From: Akkermansia biwaensis
GTDB taxonomy: Bacteria > Verrucomicrobiota > Verrucomicrobiia > Verrucomicrobiales > Akkermansiaceae
DNA length: 64,000 bases
Assembly (NCBI RefSeq): GCF_026072915.1
Contig: NZ_AP025943.1
Location: 1,922,001-1,986,000, forward strand
Reading direction: 5' to 3'
Within the stretch, counting starts at the first letter, position 1, and the number at the start of each line of letters is the position of its first letter. Of the stretch, positions 8,062 to 16,460 are shown piece after piece. The position numbers and the translations under genes are program-made. The notes beneath the pieces were generated by a model. It saw only the letters and a list, made by a program, of their open reading frames with translations. It ran no database searches and was not told the DNA's origin.

Positions 8062-9270
8062 ATGACGACTCTTATTCCGCGCCCCCACTATACCGAACGC
8101 ATTGCTCCGTTTATCGGCAAGAACATCATCAAGGTTCTTACCGGGCAGCGTCGTATCGGCAAGAGCTTTATCCTGCGTCAGGTGATGGAGGAAATTCGCA
8201 GGAAGGAGCCGGAGGCGCACATCATTTCCATCAACAAGGAGCTGGAGCAATTCCGGGATATCCGTACCCATGAGGATTTGTCACATTATCTGGAACCTTT
8301 GCTGAGTAAGCCGGGACCCCATTACCTGTTCATCGATGAGGTACAGGAGATCGAGGATTTCCAGTTCTGCCTGCGCAGCCTGCTGGCCGAGGAGAAGTGC
8401 GATATTTTCTGCACCGGCAGCAATGCCCAAATGCTTTCGGGGGAACTAGCGACTCATCTGGCCGGGCGTTCCGTAAGTTTCGATGTTCACAGCTTGAGTT
8501 ACCGGGAGTTCCTGACCTTCCATCGTCTGGAAGCCGGACAGGAGAACCTGAAGAAGTATCTGACGTTTGGCGGTATGCCCTATCTGGCTCATATCGGGCT
8601 GGAAGCCGATGTTCCTTTCGAGTATTTGCGTTCCGTCTATTCCACCATTCTGTTGAAGGATACGGTGGCCCGGGAGAAAATACGCAATGTGCATTTCTTG
8701 GAAGATCTCGTGGCCTATCTGGCCGACAATATCGGCAATCTGTTTTCAGCCAATAACATCAGCAAGTTTCTGAAGTCGCAGAGGGTGGATCTGTCTCCCC
8801 AGGTGACGCTGAATTACCTGCGGGCCTTGAGCAATGCCTATTTGATTCACCGGGTTTCCCGCGCCGAAGTGGGCGGCATGAAGATTTTCGAAACAGGAGA
8901 GAAGTTTTACTTCGAGGATATCGGCATCAGCCATGCCATTCGAGGCTTCAATTTCCGACGGGATGTTCACAAGGTGATGGAGAATGCGGTTTACCTGCAT
9001 CTGATTCAGCAGGGGTATTCCGTTCATGTCGGACAGCTGAAGGAGCAGGAGATTGATTTTGTCGCCGACAAATCGGGAGACAAGCTCTATGTCCAGATGA
9101 GTCTCAGTGTCACCGACGAGAAGACAGCCGCCCGGGAGTTCGGGAATCTGCTGGCCGTTCAGGACAATTATCCCAAGTATGTGGTGACGCTCAACGATAT
9201 GATTCTGGGCGATAATCAGGAGGGCATCCGCCACATGAATCTGGAAGAATTTCTGTTGAAGGAATTATAG
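8062..9270 (+). CDS. AAA/DUF4143-type ATPase
   Basis: 402 residues. Walker A GQRRIGKS at 28-35, Walker B HYLFIDEVQ around 87-95, and sensor-like CTGSNAQ at 118-123. The middle and C-terminal part matches the DUF4143 pattern, with LTFGGMPYL near 174 and a late EIDFVADK...YVQMS segment resembling a decayed PD-(D/E)XK core. This family is widespread and mobile in bacteria and its cellular role is poorly known. The start is an ATG 13 nt after the dyad. It is flanked by two kinase remnants on the minus strand (7908-7943 and 9295-9625), so it appears inserted among kinase copies. No stop or frameshift; probably intact. Confidence 0.92.
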   Translation: MTTLIPRPHYTERIAPFIGKNIIKVLTGQRRIGKSFILRQVMEEIRRKEPEAHIISINKELEQFRDIRTHEDLSHYLEPLLSKPGPHYLFIDEVQEIEDFQFCLRSLLAEEKCDIFCTGSNAQMLSGELATHLAGRSVSFDVHSLSYREFLTFHRLEAGQENLKKYLTFGGMPYLAHIGLEADVPFEYLRSVYSTILLKDTVAREKIRNVHFLEDLVAYLADNIGNLFSANNISKFLKSQRVDLSPQVTLNYLRALSNAYLIHRVSRAEVGGMKIFETGEKFYFEDIGISHAIRGFNFRRDVHKVMENAVYLHLIQQGYSVHVGQLKEQEIDFVADKSGDKLYVQMSLSVTDEKTAAREFGNLLAVQDNYPKYVVTLNDMILGDNQEGIRHMNLEEFLLKEL

Positions 9271-9294
9271 AGACAGTCATCAGCTGGCAGTCAA

Positions 9295-9625
9295 GGCCGG
9301 CAAAACACCGCAGTTCATCATACAGGATTTCGTGCGGCCACGCCACGCACGGGAAACACACAGGACGAGAGCGCATCAGTCGAAGCTTCTGCTCGCGCCA
9401 GCGTATTCGTTGAGCCGGGTGGTAGAGCTTCGCAACGAGTGGTGATTCCGATGCTGCTAGGGCAGCGAAAACGGAACCTTCGCCGCCTTTCGCAATAGAT
9501 TCTCCCAGAATGATTCGTTTTCCCCGCCCTGAGAATAGAACATCTCCGGTCAAATACTTCCTGCCATTCCCGCAGAGCGTTTCATCCAGCTGCCGCACTT
9601 GATGGTGAAGAGTGTAGATAGACAT
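9295..9625 (-). pseudogene. Truncated copy of the YegI-like kinase (N-terminal ~110 codons)
   Basis: From the start at 9625 the translation (MSIYTLHHQVRQLDE, LFSGRGKRIILGESIAKGG, VAKLYHPAQR, LYDELRCF) is closely similar to residues 1-110 of the kinase at 13159. Similarity ends around 9295, beside the ATPase stop; downstream sequence in frame is unrelated, and the catalytic loop and activation segment are missing. It keeps the glycine-rich loop and the VAK lysine but cannot be an active kinase. Its upstream region differs from the intact copy and holds a 13-bp palindrome, tgatattatatca, at 9643-9655. This is a second, independent duplicate of the module, probably cut by arrival of the ATPase gene. 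Confidence 0.85.
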
Positions 9626-10027
9626 AAATTAACACAATAGACTGATATTATATCAATTATATATAGATCGCAAGATTTCCGTTTTACAAAGCGGCCAAAT
9701 GAGCCGTTCATTGTGTGATATGTATGACAGAAATGCCTTATGGAATAAGGCTAAAAATAGCCTGAAAGTGTACACACTTTGTACTCAGATTGGGGCCGTT
9801 TCATGAAATTTGCACGAACTCCTCCTGAAACAAGTAACCCCTTCCAAGCTGTTAACTTAAAAGGGGTTATATGGTGCGCCCGAAAGGACTCGAACCTTCA
9901 CAGAGTTGCCTCCACTAGAACCTGAATCTAAACACTTTTATTCATTGTAAACAATTTACGAACATGTCCCCCAGTTTGTCCCCTAATTCGTCTTGAAGCT
10001 TTTTCTGTAAACCATTACTCTCGTTAC
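9626..10027. other. Intergenic: palindrome, hairpin, tRNA-Leu scar
   Basis: No gene in about 400 bp. It holds the 13-bp palindrome at 9643-9655 in front of the truncated kinase and short hairpins around 9731-9759 (gcctta/taaggc, ggcta/tagcc). A perfect 9-bp stem taacccctt/aaggggtta (9835-9843 with 9861-9869) probably acted as terminator of the tRNA remnant at 9872-9932. The last ~95 bp should carry the promoter of the second integrase. Confidence 0.6.
9872..9932 (-). pseudogene. 3' fragment of tRNA-Leu(CAG), probable integration scar
   Basis: Minus strand reads, in order: an anticodon stem-loop with loop ttcaggt (anticodon CAG) and stem 3' side tctag; a class II variable arm tggag-gcaa-ctctg; a T-arm gaagg-ttcgagt-cctt; and the acceptor 3' strand cgggcgc-a followed by encoded CCA. 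The D-arm and 5' acceptor strand are missing; instead the sequence runs into the leader of the integrase at 10028. Site-specific recombinases commonly recombine in the 3' half of tRNA genes and leave exactly this product. By orientation the element should extend toward higher coordinates, but no intact tRNA-Leu was seen at its other end. Confidence 0.85.
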
Positions 10028-11368
10028 ATGAAGAGGAAGCATGCCAAAGGCCGATATGGCAGCAAAGTCAAACTCACTGAAGTGAAGAAGAAAGGCCGCC
10101 CTTCAGTCTGGCGGCTCCGCTTTGTTGACAAGGACACGGGAGAATGGAAAGAGCGCACCTTTCGCGATTACGACGAAGCCCGGGCTCTCTACGATATGTA
10201 TGACAAGGGTCATATCGACGATGCCCTGGCAATATTCAATATGGTTGCAGAGGGAGAATCCGTGGTCGAAATGTTCGCTATCCGCTTGTGGAGAAAATTT
10301 GGAAAGAACAACAACCTTCTGCAACATACGCTTCAATATTTGTACCAGCATGAAGATCCTGAAGAGGTAAAGGCATTTGCAACTGATCTCCTTTCGTGGT
10401 GGAAAGATGCTCTCACGGATACCAAAGAGCAGGAAATCAAGGATTTACTCGGATCACAATTAAGCGTCATTGCTGATCATGTTGACATTACTGCCCCGAA
10501 ACCACCCCCGGCGGGTATATCTCTGGATGACGCCATGGCTCAGTATCGAAAGGAGAGGCAGCTGATGCTGGATCGGGGCCAATGCCAGCCGGCCCACCAT
10601 AAGAACGTGCTTCATGAACTTGATAAATGGGAGCAAGGCTGGAGCAACCGGGAGTTGTCATCAATCACCGCCGCCGAAATCAATGACAAACTGGATTCGT
10701 TCCGGTATCAGGGAAAGCCCCTCTCGAATACCAGCAAATACAGGTACCGCGGTACGCTGAATGCCTTTTTCCTCTGGGCCATTCAGCACGATCTGATTCA
10801 GAAAAACCCGGTCTCCTTGACCGTCGCTCCTTCCAGGGATCACATCTCTATCGGGATTCTTACCCCGGACGAATTCCGGAAATTGCTTGAGGCGGCATTA
10901 AAATATGACCGCCCCATGCTTTCCCGTATTGTCCTACAGGGATTGTGCGGGCTAAGACGTTCAGAGGTTGTTCAATACAAGGACAAACCGGATGGACATG
11001 ACGATATCTTTGTTTCGCGTGAGATCGCGAAGGGACCCAAGGGGAAAACGAAGGATCGTTACATACCCATCTCCCCGCAAATCAAGGCATGGCTGGCCGC
11101 AGGCGAATGGGAGCCAATGACCCGGAATGACGAACTCAGATATGGCTATCGCCTGGACCAGCTGGCAGCCAAAGCCGGCATCACGATACCAAAGAATGCG
11201 TTGCGACACTCATTCGCTTCCTATCAGGCAGCTCTCCATCCCTTGCCGGATGTTGCCCGCTGGATGGGACATAGTGGAACGCAGATGACCGAATCCCACT
11301 ACAGGCAGGGTGTTTCCCGTAAGGATGCTGAAGCATACTTTTCTATCATTCCCGAAGCGGTTAGTTGA
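10028..11368 (+). CDS. Tyrosine recombinase next to a tRNA-Leu attachment scar
   Basis: 446 residues. The N-terminal ~60 residues (GRPSVWRLRFVDKDTGEWKER, TFRDYDEARALY) form an arm-binding-type domain. The core-binding domain is about residues 165-265 and the catalytic domain 275-446. Catalytic candidates are Arg310 in CGLRRSE, Arg393-His394 in ALRHSFAS, His415 in MGHSG and nucleophile Tyr425 in SHYRQG. As in the integrase at 6848, box II lacks the usual His (Asn390 instead). The reading frame is complete. It begins 95 bp from the tRNA-Leu 3' fragment, the classic int-att arrangement, and is followed by the abiE pair, which it probably brought in. Confidence 0.93.
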   Translation: MKRKHAKGRYGSKVKLTEVKKKGRPSVWRLRFVDKDTGEWKERTFRDYDEARALYDMYDKGHIDDALAIFNMVAEGESVVEMFAIRLWRKFGKNNNLLQHTLQYLYQHEDPEEVKAFATDLLSWWKDALTDTKEQEIKDLLGSQLSVIADHVDITAPKPPPAGISLDDAMAQYRKERQLMLDRGQCQPAHHKNVLHELDKWEQGWSNRELSSITAAEINDKLDSFRYQGKPLSNTSKYRYRGTLNAFFLWAIQHDLIQKNPVSLTVAPSRDHISIGILTPDEFRKLLEAALKYDRPMLSRIVLQGLCGLRRSEVVQYKDKPDGHDDIFVSREIAKGPKGKTKDRYIPISPQIKAWLAAGEWEPMTRNDELRYGYRLDQLAAKAGITIPKNALRHSFASYQAALHPLPDVARWMGHSGTQMTESHYRQGVSRKDAEAYFSIIPEAVS

Positions 11369-11413
11369 TCTTTACTTCAGTCATTTTAGTCAGATAAACA
11401 ATACTTTTTAATC

Positions 11414-12040
11414 ATGAAGGGTAGCATCAGGAGCCAGCTGAGGGAAAAAATATTTTCCGAGAAGGCAAAAGGAGAGGTTATTACCTCTTCCGATTTTCTT
11501 GCGTTCTGGCCCAGGACAGCAGTAGATCAAGCGCTTTCTCGCATGGCAAGGGATGGCGAGCTCAAGCGTATCCTTCCAGGTATCTATGAGATACCGGCGA
11601 CCAACAAGAGATTTAATTTGCCTGTACCAACTGACCAGGAACAGGTAGCGAAAGCCTGGGCAAGGAAAAATGAAGCTCGTCTTTTACCTAATGGAATCTA
11701 TGCCGCTAACGCCTTGTGGCTTTCCGACCAAATGGCCGGGCGGTACGAGTATTTGACGGATCGACCTTCTGCAACGGTTCACGTAGGTGGATGGAAACTC
11801 CGCTTCAAGAAGACATCTCCGAAACTGATGCGCCTGTCGGGGAGTATTACGGGATTGGTCGTTCAAGCGTTGCGCTCGCTGGGCAGGAAGTCGATAGATC
11901 GTGATTTTGTTGTCACTCAATTAACCAAGCGGCTTTCCGATACGGAAAAGGAACAATTATCTCGTGATATGGAACTTGTTCCTGTATGGATGCGCCCCAT
12001 TCTACAACAAGTCATAGCGCCCCCTGTCTCTCATGAGTGA
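11414..12040 (+). CDS. abiEi: AbiEi-like antitoxin (DUF6088 family)
   Basis: 208 residues. The N-terminal ~60 residues form a winged-helix-like unit (ITSSDFLAFWPRTAVDQALSR, GELKRILPGIYEIP), the typical start of AbiEi/DUF6088 proteins; the C-terminal part is the antitoxin domain. In AbiE type IV toxin-antitoxin systems AbiEi represses the promoter and neutralises AbiEii without stable binding. It overlaps the toxin gene by 8 nt, showing translational coupling. It lies 45 nt after the integrase stop, so it may share its transcript or use a promoter in the AT-rich gap. Intact. Confidence 0.85.
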   Translation: MKGSIRSQLREKIFSEKAKGEVITSSDFLAFWPRTAVDQALSRMARDGELKRILPGIYEIPATNKRFNLPVPTDQEQVAKAWARKNEARLLPNGIYAANALWLSDQMAGRYEYLTDRPSATVHVGGWKLRFKKTSPKLMRLSGSITGLVVQALRSLGRKSIDRDFVVTQLTKRLSDTEKEQLSRDMELVPVWMRPILQQVIAPPVSHE

Positions 12041-13039
12041 TTTCCTCAGTCTCCCATCCGAAGATCGAATATTCCTGTGCCGCTACATTGGCGAGCAGCT
12101 GGGTATCATTCCTTCTATTGTTGAAAAGGATTTCTGGGTATGCCGGGCTCTGAATATTCTTTTTCAGGAAGACTCCTTGAATCCTTATCTATGCTTCAGA
12201 GGCGGAACGTCCCTCTCCAAAGCGTACAGGATCATACGCCGTTTCTCTGAGGATATCGATGTTGCGTTATCTCCTTGTTTCTTCGCTGAACTGGGTGAAG
12301 AAGATAAGCCGACAGCGTTTCAATCCGCCAGCCAGAGGGATGCTACATTGCGTAAGATTCGCCCCCACTACCGGAGGATGATGGAGCATGTTCTCCAGCC
12401 TCTCATGGAGGAGAGGATGAAAGAAATGGGAATCAAGAATGTGCATATCGAGTTGGAAGATCTGTCCACGGCCCGTGATCCATTTGTCCTCTTAATCCAT
12501 TATCCATCTTTGTTCGAACAGAATGAAAGCCTCTACATTCGTCCTTTTGTCAAAATCGAATTGAGCGGGAGAGCTCAGACGGAACCATCCGAAGCCAGGA
12601 TGGTCGATTCTTACATTGGGGAAGGATTTCCGGAGTTTTCAGATTCGACTGAAGTACGAACGATTAGCCCTTTCCGAACATTCTGGGAGAAGTGTTTCAT
12701 TTCCATGAGAATAATACCCGTCCGCATGAAGGATGGAATATCAAGACCAGGCTGGCACGCCACTATTATGATGTGGCAGCCCTTATCCGAGCGGGATATG
12801 TTGATAAGGAGCTATTCTTCGATGTAAGGGACAAACGCAAGCTCTACCATTGGCAGACATGGGTCGATTACGATACATTGCTTCCCTCGGATTTGAAACT
12901 GATCCCGGATGCTCTTGAATTGCGAGAAAAATGGCAAAGGGACTACGAACAGACTTCAGCCATGCTCTTTGATGAACCGGAGCCTTTTGATTCATTGATG
13001 AGCACGATCAATGGCATCATGAATCAAGACATAGGATGA
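12033..13039 (+). pseudogene. abiEii: AbiEii-like nucleotidyltransferase toxin, frameshifted
   Basis: The nucleotidyltransferase signature is clear in the first frame: FRGGTSLSKAY, then RFSEDIDVAL. The first frame keeps normal similarity as far as RTFWEKC near 12690, then turns into nonsense. The overlapping frame from 12692 continues with FHFHENNTRPHEGW, TRLARHYYDVAAL and on to a stop at 13039. One missing base near 12690 (for example GAG AAG GTG becoming GAG AAG TG) explains it. Undisturbed, the product would be ~335 residues. AbiEii enzymes add nucleotides to tRNA and stop growth. The break leaves an intact antitoxin with a truncated toxin, unless the base is a sequencing error. Confidence 0.85.
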
Positions 13040-13049
13040 ATGTCCTAAT

Positions 13050-13194
13050 ATGATTGATAAAATGTTTCCATATCCATTTTTTATCAATCATAATTGAAAA
13101 ATTTATTCCCTCCGCGTCATCTATATGTGACGGTTTCATTACCTGCCGTCATGTTTCCATGACTCCATTCTATGCACTCCGCCATCAGGTGAGG
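13050..13194. repeat. Right copy of the ~145-bp inverted duplication
   Basis: Contains the promoter region and first codons of the intact kinase; its reverse complement matches 7908-8051. The most conserved parts are the dyad arms, the ctatatgtgacggt block and the start region atgactccatt. Differences are scattered substitutions and a few single-base indels, so the duplication is not recent. With the left copy it brackets the ATPase, the kinase remnant, the second integrase and the abiE pair. Confidence 0.85.
13051..13090. promoter_or_regulatory. Dyad tgattgataaa-N18-tttatcaatca upstream of the kinase
   Basis: Perfect 11-bp inverted repeat ending 68 nt before the kinase ATG and starting 11 nt after the abiEii stop. 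The spacer has a T-run, so it could end abiE transcription, but reuse of the same arms upstream of the ATPase at 8012-8048 favours an operator or promoter element belonging to the kinase module. Confidence 0.55.
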
Positions 13195-14385
13195 CGGCTG
13201 GATGAAGAACTCTGCGGCAATAGCAGGAAGTACTCGGCCGGGGATGTTCTGTTTTCAGGTGAGGGGAAACGAATCGTTCTGGGAAAACTCATTGCGGAAG
13301 GCGGTGAAGGATCGGTCCTTGTTGCCCATTCGGCATTAGGATCTCCACTCGTTGCCAAGCTCTACCATCCAACGAAACGGATGCGTTGGCGCGAGCAGAA
13401 GCTTCGTCTGATGTGTTCCCGCCCCATTTGTTCCCCGTGCGTGGCGTGGCCACGTGAGATCCTGTACGACGAACTGAAACGCTTTATCGGCGTACTGATG
13501 CCCCGGGTGGACAGTGTTCCGCTCGGGGCTTTTGCGTTTCATGCGGAGCTACTGAAGAAACAGTTCCCCTCATGGACTCGTTACGATCTGACCAGACTAT
13601 GCCTGAACCTGTCGGAATCCGTCCATACTCTGCACCGTTACGGTGTCGTTCTGGGAGATCTGCATCCCGGTAATGTGATGGTTTCTCCCTATGGTTCCGT
13701 CTGCTGGGTTGATGCCGACAGTTTCCAAATCGAAGACTATCCCTGTTCTGTCGGTACGGAACGTTTCCGGGAACCGGAGCTTCACGGCAACTTCGGAGAC
13801 TTTCTCCGTACCCGAAGCCACGATGCCTACGCCTTGTCCGTCCTGCTCTTCATGACGCTGACGCTCGGCCTGTCTCCCTTTGCCCGGCAAGGGGGAGAAG
13901 GAGACATGCGGGAAGCCGCCGGAAAGGGCGTGCTGCCGTACCCGTTTGCTTCGTACAAGCCTCCGGCGGGATTCTACCCGCCCAATACGCCCGGGCGCTA
14001 TGTCTGGTCGTATCTCCCCCGCAAGCTCCGCGACGCTCTCGGTCACAATCTTACCTGTGTCCAGCGTCGCGATTTGCGTCCACGCGCCATACCGGGGTAT
14101 CTGGCGCGTTGTTTGCTGCAATACCTCAGGGATATGGAGCCGGGAGGCGGAAAGGATCATCCCATGTACCGGGATCTTCTGTACGACCGTCCCTGCCCAC
14201 CCCGAAGTCTGCTGGTACAGATGACATCCAACATCTGTGCGGACTGCGGGATTCTCTTCCGGGAGGCTCCTGACGATGTCGCACGGCGTTTACGGCAATC
14301 TCATGCCAAATCTTTATGCAGGCTCTGCATACGGCGTCGTAGCGCATTGAATCAGGCAACCCGGAATCCAACCACCAACAATTAA
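13159..14385 (+). CDS. YegI-like protein kinase with C-terminal zinc ribbon
   Basis: 408 residues. Kinase motifs in order: glycine loop IAEGGEGSV (45-53), VAK lysine at 67, catalytic loop GDLHPGNVMV (166-175, Asp167), metal site VDADSF (184-189), a FREPEL motif resembling APE, and a helix-F Asp in SHDAYALSV. The C-terminus carries CADC and CRLC pairs, a likely zinc ribbon. The start at 13159 (MTPFYALRH) is chosen because both damaged copies begin there. A VWA gene follows 12 nt after the stop. Kinase + VWA (+ PP2C) modules are known as the TerY-P triad and E. coli YegI/K/L; no phosphatase gene is seen here. Substrate unknown. Probably soluble. Confidence 0.9.
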   Translation: MTPFYALRHQVRRLDEELCGNSRKYSAGDVLFSGEGKRIVLGKLIAEGGEGSVLVAHSALGSPLVAKLYHPTKRMRWREQKLRLMCSRPICSPCVAWPREILYDELKRFIGVLMPRVDSVPLGAFAFHAELLKKQFPSWTRYDLTRLCLNLSESVHTLHRYGVVLGDLHPGNVMVSPYGSVCWVDADSFQIEDYPCSVGTERFREPELHGNFGDFLRTRSHDAYALSVLLFMTLTLGLSPFARQGGEGDMREAAGKGVLPYPFASYKPPAGFYPPNTPGRYVWSYLPRKLRDALGHNLTCVQRRDLRPRAIPGYLARCLLQYLRDMEPGGGKDHPMYRDLLYDRPCPPRSLLVQMTSNICADCGILFREAPDDVARRLRQSHAKSLCRLCIRRRSALNQATRNPTTNN

Positions 14386-14397
14386 CTTGAATAAACC

Positions 14398-15192
14398 ATG
14401 TCTATATCATCATCGACACAACCAAACAAACAGAAACAACTCGCCGCGATGCGCGAGTTCAGCAACAACACCAACGCCCGCCTTCCCGTTCTCTTCCTGC
14501 TGGATGCCAGCAGCAGTATGAACGGTATTGTCCGGGGCGGCAACCAACACATCCTCCGTCAGGAATATTCTGACGGGATCAACTGGAATATCGTCACGGG
14601 AGACAATCTCGTCACCCGGATGGACGAACTCAATACCGGGCTTCAGCGGTTCGTCAGCGACATTCTGGCCGATCCTCTGGCAAAACTGGCCGCCGATGTA
14701 GCGGTGATCACATTCGCCCGGACGGTAGCAACAGTAAAGGAGTTCGGTCCGATCCGGGAATCTGACACAGTCCTGAAGATATCCACGTCACAGGAGAATG
14801 AAACGCTCCTTGGTGAAGCCGTCGAATTGGCTCTAGCTGAACTCGACAGCCGCAAGCGTACCTATCGGAAACACGGAGTGGAATACTACCAGCCCTGGCT
14901 CGTCGTGATGACGGACGGGGTTCCGACCAGCGCCCGACACCGGGAGCTGGAGGGACGATTGAAGGAACTGACGGCTGCCCGCAAGCTCAGTGTGTTCGTT
15001 TTCGGTATCGGCCGTGCCGATCTGTCGGAGCTTTCCTGCATCAGCCCGGGGCGCCCTCCCATGCAGATCAACGATCAGATGTTCCCGGAACTGTTCGCAT
15101 GGCTGAGCCGTAGCGTCCGCATGGTCAGCATGTCCGTACCGGGCGACGGAGTGTCTCTAACTCCTCTCCCGGAGGATGTGTGGCAGGTGTAG
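14398..15192 (+). CDS. VWA-domain protein, YegL/TerY-like
   Basis: 264 residues, nearly all one von Willebrand A domain. The metal-ion-dependent adhesion site is complete: DASSS at 36-40, a Thr/Ser in the middle loop and VMTDGVPTS. It has no signal peptide or membrane segment, so it is cytoplasmic, like YegL and TerY, which partner with kinases and phosphatases. It lies 12 nt downstream of the kinase and is surely cotranscribed and functionally coupled with it. The long glycine-containing loop after the first MIDAS segment (residues ~42-70) is unusual for the family. Intact frame. Confidence 0.92.
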   Translation: MSISSSTQPNKQKQLAAMREFSNNTNARLPVLFLLDASSSMNGIVRGGNQHILRQEYSDGINWNIVTGDNLVTRMDELNTGLQRFVSDILADPLAKLAADVAVITFARTVATVKEFGPIRESDTVLKISTSQENETLLGEAVELALAELDSRKRTYRKHGVEYYQPWLVVMTDGVPTSARHRELEGRLKELTAARKLSVFVFGIGRADLSELSCISPGRPPMQINDQMFPELFAWLSRSVRMVSMSVPGDGVSLTPLPEDVWQV

Positions 15193-15484
15193 GACTGGCA
15201 ACATCAGGAAGTCTCTCTCATGGGGGGCTTTCTTTTAGATAGCCCACAACATGAATGGTGCTATCTCCACTATTTCAAGTTTATGCGTTTTCCTAAAATA
15301 GCGGCTGTAGTTATTTCGAGAAATGTTCCCATGGGAGCGACGCCTTTTGATGAAAGTCGTCGGATGATGTGAGCTTTGAGCTTTGCATGCATGCCGGTTT
15401 TGCTATGCTTCATTGGGCTCATTATTCCAGAATGACTGCCGTTATTCGGGTTGCCATATGGATTGATCGAAAAGAAGACAAGGT

Positions 15485-16460
15485 ATGACCCATCTGCCGA
15501 CAGAAGACGAAACCCCGGTTCCCGGAGAGCTGTTATTGTATACTTCTCCGGATGGCAACATCCGTCTGGATCTTCGCATCCATGATGAGACATTGTGGAT
15601 GACCCAGCAGATGATGGCCGAACTGTTCCAGACATCCGTGCAAAACATCATCATGCATGTGAAGAATATCTACGAAGAGACTGAGCTTGAAAGGGAAGGA
15701 ACTTGTAAGGATTTCTTACAAGTTCGTCAGGAGGGTATGCGTCAGGTTAGACGTTCCATCACGTTTTACAACCTCGATATGATCATTTCCGTCGGTTACC
15801 GGGTGAATAGCATACGGGGCACTCAATTTCGCATATGGGCGACCCAGAGCCTGAAGGAATACATGATCAAGGGGGTTGCCATTGATGACGAACGTTTGAA
15901 GAACCCGCCGATTCCCGGAACGACACCGTTGACGGCCCACTTTGATGAATTGCTCGAGCGTATTCGGGACATTCGTGCCAGCGAACGGGCATGTACCTGC
16001 GCATCAAGGATGTTTTTGCCATGGCGGCTGACTATGTGCCGTCCGGAAAGGAAACGACGGAGTTTTTCAGCTCAATTCAGAACAAACTGTACTATGCCAT
16101 TACCGGACACAGTGCTGCGGAATTGATGATGATGCGGGCAGACGCATCAGCGCCCAACATGGGGTTGACCAGCTGGGCCGGAGACCGAATCCATGTCAGC
16201 GATGTTACGGTCGCAAAGGAGGAAGAAATCAGCGATTTCAATCGTTTGACCTCCCTGTGCCTGGACTTTGTCGAGGATCAGGCAAAAAAACGCCGTGAGA
16301 TATTCCTGCATGAATGGGAAGACGAGCTTAACGAACTGCTTCGTCTCATGGGAAGGCGTGTACTGAAAGGCAAGGGGCAGCGGTCAAAGAAGCAGGCCCA
16401 GGCGCATGTCCGGGGGCAATACCGGCTTTATGAGGAGCGCCGCAGGCTGGAGGCTGAACA
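15485..16460 (+). pseudogene. RhuM-family protein, frameshifted and joined to RHS sequence
   Basis: The first frame matches the RhuM family (also called virulence protein RhuM): GNIRLDLRIHDETLWMTQQMMAELF, then TFYNLDMIISVGYRVNS, then IWATQSLKEYMIKG. Near 15985 the frame fails after IRASERA. The next frame resumes with MYLRIKDVFAMAADY and runs to ~16485 (LYYAITGHSAAEL, GLTSWAG). A single lost base explains the break. After EERRRLEAEH the sequence passes into RHS-type sequence. RhuM proteins are common on pathogenicity islands and have an HTH-like N-terminal part, but their function is not established. The preceding 290 bp hold only a weak stem and the promoter region. Confidence 0.85.

Noticed and set aside
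8008-8271. Minus-strand frame over the DUF4143 ATPase start
   Set aside because: Shadow of the ATPase N-terminus, with no supporting feature.
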